From contig CM055110.1 in NCBI GenBank assembly GCA_029204225.1, positions 15,010,290 through 15,074,289 of the forward strand: a stretch of DNA of 64,000 bases, written 5' to 3'. Under the pieces are notes generated by a model that worked only from the letters and a program-made list of their open reading frames with translations, was not told the DNA's origin and did no database searches. Origin of the DNA: Diphasiastrum complanatum (lineage: Eukaryota > Streptophyta > Lycopodiopsida > Lycopodiales > Lycopodiaceae). The position numbers and the translations under genes were made by a program. Shown in pieces: positions 59,027 through 64,000 of the stretch; positions within the stretch are counted from its first letter, which is position 1; every line of letters starts with the position of its first letter.

Positions 59027-59340
59027 TGGTGATCGCTCTTATCATCAGGCGAATCGAATTGCTGAATCAGGTGGGGGATTCGCAGTGTTTTATTGATAAA
59101 ATTTCCTTTGTGGCAGGCATTGGTGAACACTTGAGCAAGACGTGGTGACTGTTGTTATTATCTGGCAAATGGATTGCTGAATTTTGTGCGGATTTGCAGC
59201 ATCATTATGCTAATGTCCTTTGTGGCGAAGCAATTGGAAACGCTCGAGCAAGATTTGGTGACTATTCTTATTCCTAGGCGAATGAATTGCTGAATCAGGT
59301 GGCGGATTTGCAGAATCATTATGCTAATTTCCATCTTCGG
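59027..59340 (+). repeat. Three-copy tandem repeat (about 115 bp) directly 5' of the VPS13 start
   Basis: TGGTGATCGCTC at 59027, TGGTGACTGTTG at 59143 and TGGTGACTATTC at 59256 open three similar units, each with GGCGAAT-like, ATTGCTGAAT and GGATTTGCAG elements. The last unit ends six bases before the start codon context CCACCATG, so it forms the 5' leader. Confidence 0.8.
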
Positions 59341-59345
59341 CCACC

Positions 59346-60779
59346 ATGTTTGAGGCTCATGTAAGCATCACTTTACTTAACACTAGCTGTTGTCAGATGT
59401 TCATATTCGATTTTCCTTGCCCTCACTTGCCACTGCATAAGCTGAAAACAATTTTGAGGCACATACATGTAAGCAGTATTCAAGCGTACTCTTTTATTTT
59501 AGATGTTCCGTCTTCAATGCTCCTTGCCCTTGTTTGCCACCTTGTATGCTTCGTTGTTTTTGAGTTACTTATTTTCTCGTCATTTTATTTGTTCTCTTGG
59601 GTAAATTTATGGTGACGGGAGGAGCCTTGTTGTTGGAACTGCTACGGAACTACGTGATTGAACGTAGACACCGTTTATAAGACCTTAAACTTGAATAGAC
59701 ACCTTGGGCGATGCATAATCTCCAATGGCCAATATTTGCCAGTGGACGAGATATCACTTTCTTTCACTTGCTCTATTTTATCTGTCTCGTGCTTATTTTC
59801 TGGTGGACAACCTACAGTTCGTAGCGGTATGCTGATTGATATTGCAGTTTTCATCATGTGAGGTTCCCCGTATAAATGCACATATGAATTTTACTCCAAT
59901 ATCTGTATGAGCTATACGTAGCAAAAGTCCTAGTTGAGTTGGAGTGTCGAGTTACAATCTACATCAGTGACATCTTTTGAGGTTTTGACTTGATGAGTAA
60001 AGCCACCAGTTTAGAACTATGGCAGAGCTTGAAGTGACCGAGAGACAAGTCTAACTAATTACGAGAAGCTAATCAACTTATAAATATATTGTGTCAAGTG
60101 ATACTCCAAAACCCAACCTTAAAACTGAAATTAAAAACCCAAACTTTAAACTGAAATTTAAAACCCAAACTTTAAACTGAAACTCAAAACCTCACTATAT
60201 TTTCAGCTGTTTTCATTTGGGCTGGATTTGTTGTAAATTTATGTTAAGAACATCATTGCATTGGAACTATGACACAAGCATGAAAAGGCAGCAAAAGCAA
60301 TCTATGTTAAGAAATACTGAATAAATTTCATGAATTGCCAATAGCTTGGGTAGATCTCCCATAGAACTCCACAACTAAGAGCTCAAGTCTCCAAATCAAT
60401 CAACTCCTAACGAATGTTTGAATCAACTCACTAATGAATGTGTCCATCATCTATGTGTGATCTACGAAAGTTGGGGCTATCAAACTTGGAGCAAGAGGGA
60501 ATGCGAGTGCTCCTTCCCAGAATGGCTTAAGTGGATTATTTGCTTTATCTAAATTGCAATTTTCTTTCTTTTTAGATTACCTTTGATACAATGACTCACT
60601 TCATGGTAGATTTAAGTGTCTTTCTTGTAGGATTTATCTTTTATTAAGTAGGAAAATTAATGTCTTTTGTAGCTGATCAAAGGATTGTTGACAACAGGTT
60701 TTGTATCTGCTAAGGCAGTACTTAGGAGAATATGTGCGTGGGCTTTCTGCAGAAGCTTTGAAAATCAGTGTATGGAAAG
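59346..60779 (+). CDS. VPS13: VPS13 gene, first two coding exons (chorein N-terminus), continues beyond the window
   Basis: Exon 1 59346-59360 (MFEAH, donor CAT|GTAAGC, Kozak-like CCACCATGT) and exon 2 60698-60779 (acceptor TTGACAACAG, donor AAAG|GTGAGC). Joined they read MFEAHVLYLLRQYLGEYVRG and SAEALKISVWKG, the very N-terminus of plant VPS13 proteins (compare the MLEDQVAYLLQRYLG type). This is the start of the chorein helix that anchors the lipid-transfer groove at the donor membrane. The Gly codon is split after its first base, as expected if more exons follow. No later exon was recognised to 64000, where a hAT-like element and a copia copy occupy the intron. It has the same orientation as the VPS13 exons at 9.7-20.8 kb. 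Confidence 0.85.
60110..60195. repeat. 26-bp tandem repeats in VPS13 intron 1
   Basis: AAAACCCAAACTTTAAACTG recurs three to four times with small changes. Confidence 0.85.
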
Positions 60780-60977
60780 GTGAGCTTTTAGTCCAATTTT
60801 TACCCTTGCTTGTCAAGCTTAGGACGAGCCTAGTTTTTTACCTTTTTCAAATGGATGTGATTAATCAGGAAAACTTAAGAATTGGTTCATGGTGCATGTT
60901 TGTGTTCAATATTGTATGTAGCAACCATGGAACATTTGGTCAGACTTGATTACACAACATGAGGGATAGCTACAAGT

Positions 60978-61587
60978 CAGTGTTGCAACGGCTGGCGATC
61001 CGCTGCAACCACGCTCCAGATCGCGCGATCCGGGGCGCTGGCGATCCGGGACCAGAAACGTAGTCCCGGATTGTCAAAAAAATTTCAATTTTTTTTCATA
61101 ATTTCATTGTTTGCGTATCGTTTCACGGAATCTGAGGATGTTCCAAGGAATTCAAGGATTCTTCTGCATGTTGAACACCTTGAGGATCTACAACCTTTTT
61201 TGTTTCAGAAGTAGACAATACATTTGTCTCTTGAAGGGTCCTTGCAGGAATTTCAAGTGTTGTCTTGAGAAAAGTGCTTTCAATGCATGGGTTAATAGAA
61301 AAATCTGACATCATCAGTGTAGAGCTGTATGTCGTATGCTCTTCTGTCTATAATTTTGAGATTCTGACACTTATCAAGGTTTTCTGGATTGGTTTTGGGT
61401 TTTTCTGAGATGTGATATTCCTTTGGATCGAGTAGACAATCGTGCTTGTCTTCTGTTGTACTACAGTTAGCTATCTCCACACAACGGTAGTTATTCTGTC
61501 AAAATTTCAAAAAAAAAAAAAACAACGTTCCGGGAAACCCTAATGGAAAATCCCGGATCGTGTTCCAGAACGCGGCCTGCATCTCTG
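60978..61587. mobile_element. Non-autonomous hAT-like element (610 bp)
   Basis: The perfect 8-bp direct repeat CTACAAGT flanks the element (60970-60977 and 61588-61595). The left end is CAGTGTTGCAAC and the right end, reverse-complemented, is CAGAGATGCAGG. Inside each end are inverted GATCCGGGA blocks. Both the target length and the CANNG termini fit hAT. It lies in intron 2 of the second VPS13 gene. Confidence 0.7.
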
Positions 61588-61595
61588 CTACAAGT

Positions 61596-62780
61596 TGCAA
61601 ATAGCTTTGACATTTTCATGAAGGAAAGGCAGATGTCTTGGTCCCATGTCAGTATGGGACATGAAGCTCATTGTTTGGGCACACATGGGCGCTTTGTTTA
61701 TTGTGACATCTCCTAGAGATACTCACTAGTGATATTTGGCGCAAGCCCTAACTGGAAGGTTTCATAGCCCCAATTTATTTCTCAAGCCCTAAAGCCTCAT
61801 TATTGTGTAGGTGTTTGATTGGAAACTAGCGAGTATTTGTTAGATGCCATCTCACTCTGAGCTTTTGCTCTAGATTATTGACTAGTGGGTGTGTAGAATG
61901 ATGCTTTTTTTATCCATGGGTTGTCCTAGTCCTTTTGAATCCTTTGCATGCCTTTCCAATCTTGGGTCACACAGTGCATCAGTGGTTGGCCAAGCCATTT
62001 AAGAATTACGTGCCTCGACTTGACTACAAGGTGTAGTGATTGTTGACCCCCACTCCCTAACGCATATCGAGTCTACTGGTCAATTGAATCGCATGGTAAG
62101 CTGGCAACTAGTCCGTATGGGGTCCATTATATTTTTCTACATTGTCTACTTAGCCAGATTGCATCTATTCCTCACAACAATTAGTAGAATGTCTTTACAA
62201 CATTTATGCGGCCTTCCCACGAGACAAATGTCCTCTATTTTTACAAAGAGCTGATGTAGCATGTGATGGATGTATTGGTTGCTAACTATACTACAACAGT
62301 TGAAGGATTGATATTTTTCATTATAGCTTTGCTATTATGGCACCGCAATTGATTCGTGATTGGGCCATAACAACGATGTATTAGCTAAAGAGTTATTGGT
62401 TTTAGCTTTGATGTTTCATGGGCTGATTCATTTGATTCGAACACATTTGAATTGGTTTGTGCTTGTTTGAACCGTCGAATCATGTTAGGATTTTTTTTTC
62501 TAGGTTTTGTTGTTGGCCTTATTTTTTTTTTCTAGGTTTTGTTGTTGGCCTTTTGCTGTAGCAAAAATTAGGTGTTGATTTAGTGTAATTAAGCACTAGG
62601 GTGCGATTATAGCTCTATCGAGATTCTAAATTCTATTTGCATTTGCCATTTATGTTGACAATTGTCACTTGGAGCTGTATATGTAACTTGTAAGTATAGG
62701 CAATGGGACATACGGCAGTGGCCCTTGGGTACATTCAAAATCACTAGTAACTTTTCTAACACTGTTGATTCAAGACCTGT
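61596..62780. other. VPS13 intron, no gene seen
   Basis: AT-rich. It contains a 33-bp tandem duplication at about 62489-62552 (TTTTTTTTCTAGGTTTTG, then TTGTTGGCC). Confidence 0.5.
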
Positions 62781-64000
62781 TGATTTAGAGTTTGCTATTG
62801 CACTTACTGCTTATCAGCGGAAGTGCTTAATTCAGACAGAGTTACAGTTATTCAGAGATAGCTCAGAGCACGCGGCTTTGATCCACAATTCCTTTGTGCT
62901 CATTTCCATTATGATTGGTTTCTTTTACTGAATCAATCCATGACGATGTTGCTGCAAGAAGATAATTGAAGACGTCAGGACACTTCATCTACTTCTTTAT
63001 CTCATGCTCTATATGTCAACAAAGGCTCAAAACGACAGAAGCAGAAAGGCCCCAACCAGTCTGCATCAAATCAAAAGCCGACTCAGGGTCAAGGACAATC
63101 GTCAAATCCACTATCGAAAAAGAAGATATTTTGCAGGTATAGCAAGCGCAATAACCATGAGATCCAGGATTGCAGAGTTCTCAAAGCGAAGAACGCAGCC
63201 AAGCAACCTGATCAACAAATTGCAAATATAGTTACAGCATCTCCCGAAGTCGACATGGACGAAGGCGCATTTATGGTCAAAGACCAAAAGGCATTTTTGG
63301 ATGATTCTTGGTTTTTGGATTTTGGAGCTACCCAACATATGACCAATCATCGTGAGATCTTTCACTCCTATACGCCTTACAACACAAAGAAGTATGTTCA
63401 TCTTGGTGACGATAGCACTCACACTATCAAAGGTGAAGGTACTGTAAGATTAAAGTTCCGGCATGATCAATTCAAACTACTGTAAAAAGTCTTGTATGTT
63501 CCTAAACTCTCTACGAATCTGTTATTAGTAAGTAGAATTATAGATTTAGGTCATAAGGTGGAGTTTGAGTATGATCATTGTAGAATTATCGATAGGAGCA
63601 ATAAGATCCTTGCACTCGGCAAGAGGCAGGGATACTTATATAGATTGGCACATTGTTATTCTGATACTAGTCAAGCCTTGAAAACCTCTGTTCTTGTCAA
63701 TAAAGCATTACTATGGCATCATCGCTTAGAACACTTGAATTATGCATGTGTATTGAACATGTCCAGACAATCCCTAGCACTTGATCTCGACTATCCAATC
63801 GACAAAGTCGATCTCCCTGTCTGTCATAGCTGCATCCTTTATCGAACTTACGAGTTTTTGGATGTACAACTCATGCGCAGATTCCTCATGATCTCAGGAA
63901 GAAGCTCGACTTCCAAAGTATCAAATGTATTTTCATCAGCTACACTATTTCGGACCAAGCTTACAAGTTGTTCGATCCTATCGAGTCGAAGATATTCACT
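62780..64000 (+). mobile_element. Second copia copy, deleted, runs off the window
   Basis: It is the same family as the element at 44638. It starts with an LTR-like piece (62790-62930, similar to 45455-45600) and jumps into the gag end (about 62944, MTMLLQEDN). It then keeps the gag end, knuckle (CRYSKRNNHEIQDC), protease region with DFGATQHM where the first copy has DSGSTQHM, and the integrase zinc region to CHSCIL (about 63835). From there it skips the integrase core and resumes at LRVFGCTTHAQIPHDLRKK. Stops at about 63483 confirm decay. Confidence 0.85.
63133..63837 (+). pseudogene. Copia gag end, protease and integrase zinc region
   Basis: Reads DMDEGAFMVKDQKAFLDDSW, FLDFGATQHM, then LVNKALLWHHRLEHLNY. 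The protease reads DFG in place of DSG, a change at the catalytic triad. A stop at 63483-63485 interrupts it. Confidence 0.8.

Overview
The window is nuclear DNA of a land plant. It has spliced genes with long introns, plant-type VPS13 and U-box/ARM genes, and dense Ty1/copia, Ty3/gypsy and LINE retrotransposons. The very long (TC)n/(GA)n tracts and TE-filled introns would fit a large-genome plant such as a fern, but that placement is a guess.

Three host gene pieces are visible. (1) At 9679-20838 (+) seven exons encode about 568 contiguous residues from the middle or C-terminal half of a VPS13-type lipid-transfer protein. The last intron is 8.2 kb and holds two LINE copies. (2) At 24206-42958 (-) lies a complete PUB13/14-type U-box E3 ligase gene: four exons, about 642 codons, spread over 18.7 kb because introns 1 and 2 contain gypsy and LINE insertions. 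(3) At 59346-60779 (+) are the first two coding exons of a VPS13 gene (start codon and chorein-type N-terminus), which runs off the right edge. So the C-terminal half of one VPS13 lies upstream of the N-terminus of another on the same strand, with the antisense U-box gene between them.

The rest is mostly mobile DNA. 1-8641: head-to-tail LINE copies (A, B, B', C). 12769-19060: LINE copies D and E, on the minus strand in the VPS13 intron. 27236-34526: a chimera of LINE and gypsy in U-box intron 2, followed by LINE fragment G. 36841-41080: a minus-strand gypsy in U-box intron 1. 44638-50575: a copia element with a complete 5' LTR and a truncated 3' LTR. 51113-56090: fragments of copia and of another gypsy lineage. 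57708-58152 and 60978-61587: two short non-autonomous hAT-like elements with target duplications. 62780-64000: a second, deleted copy of the same copia family.

The most interesting system is the LINE family. Its copies end in a conserved stem-loop, then AATAAA, then (TTTC)n and/or (TC)n instead of poly(A). The 5' ends of several copies directly abut (TC)n tracts, often the tail of another copy. This looks like a plant LINE that recognises a 3' RNA hairpin and inserts into, and perhaps spreads, TC microsatellites. One diverged copy carries a compensatory base-pair change in the stem.
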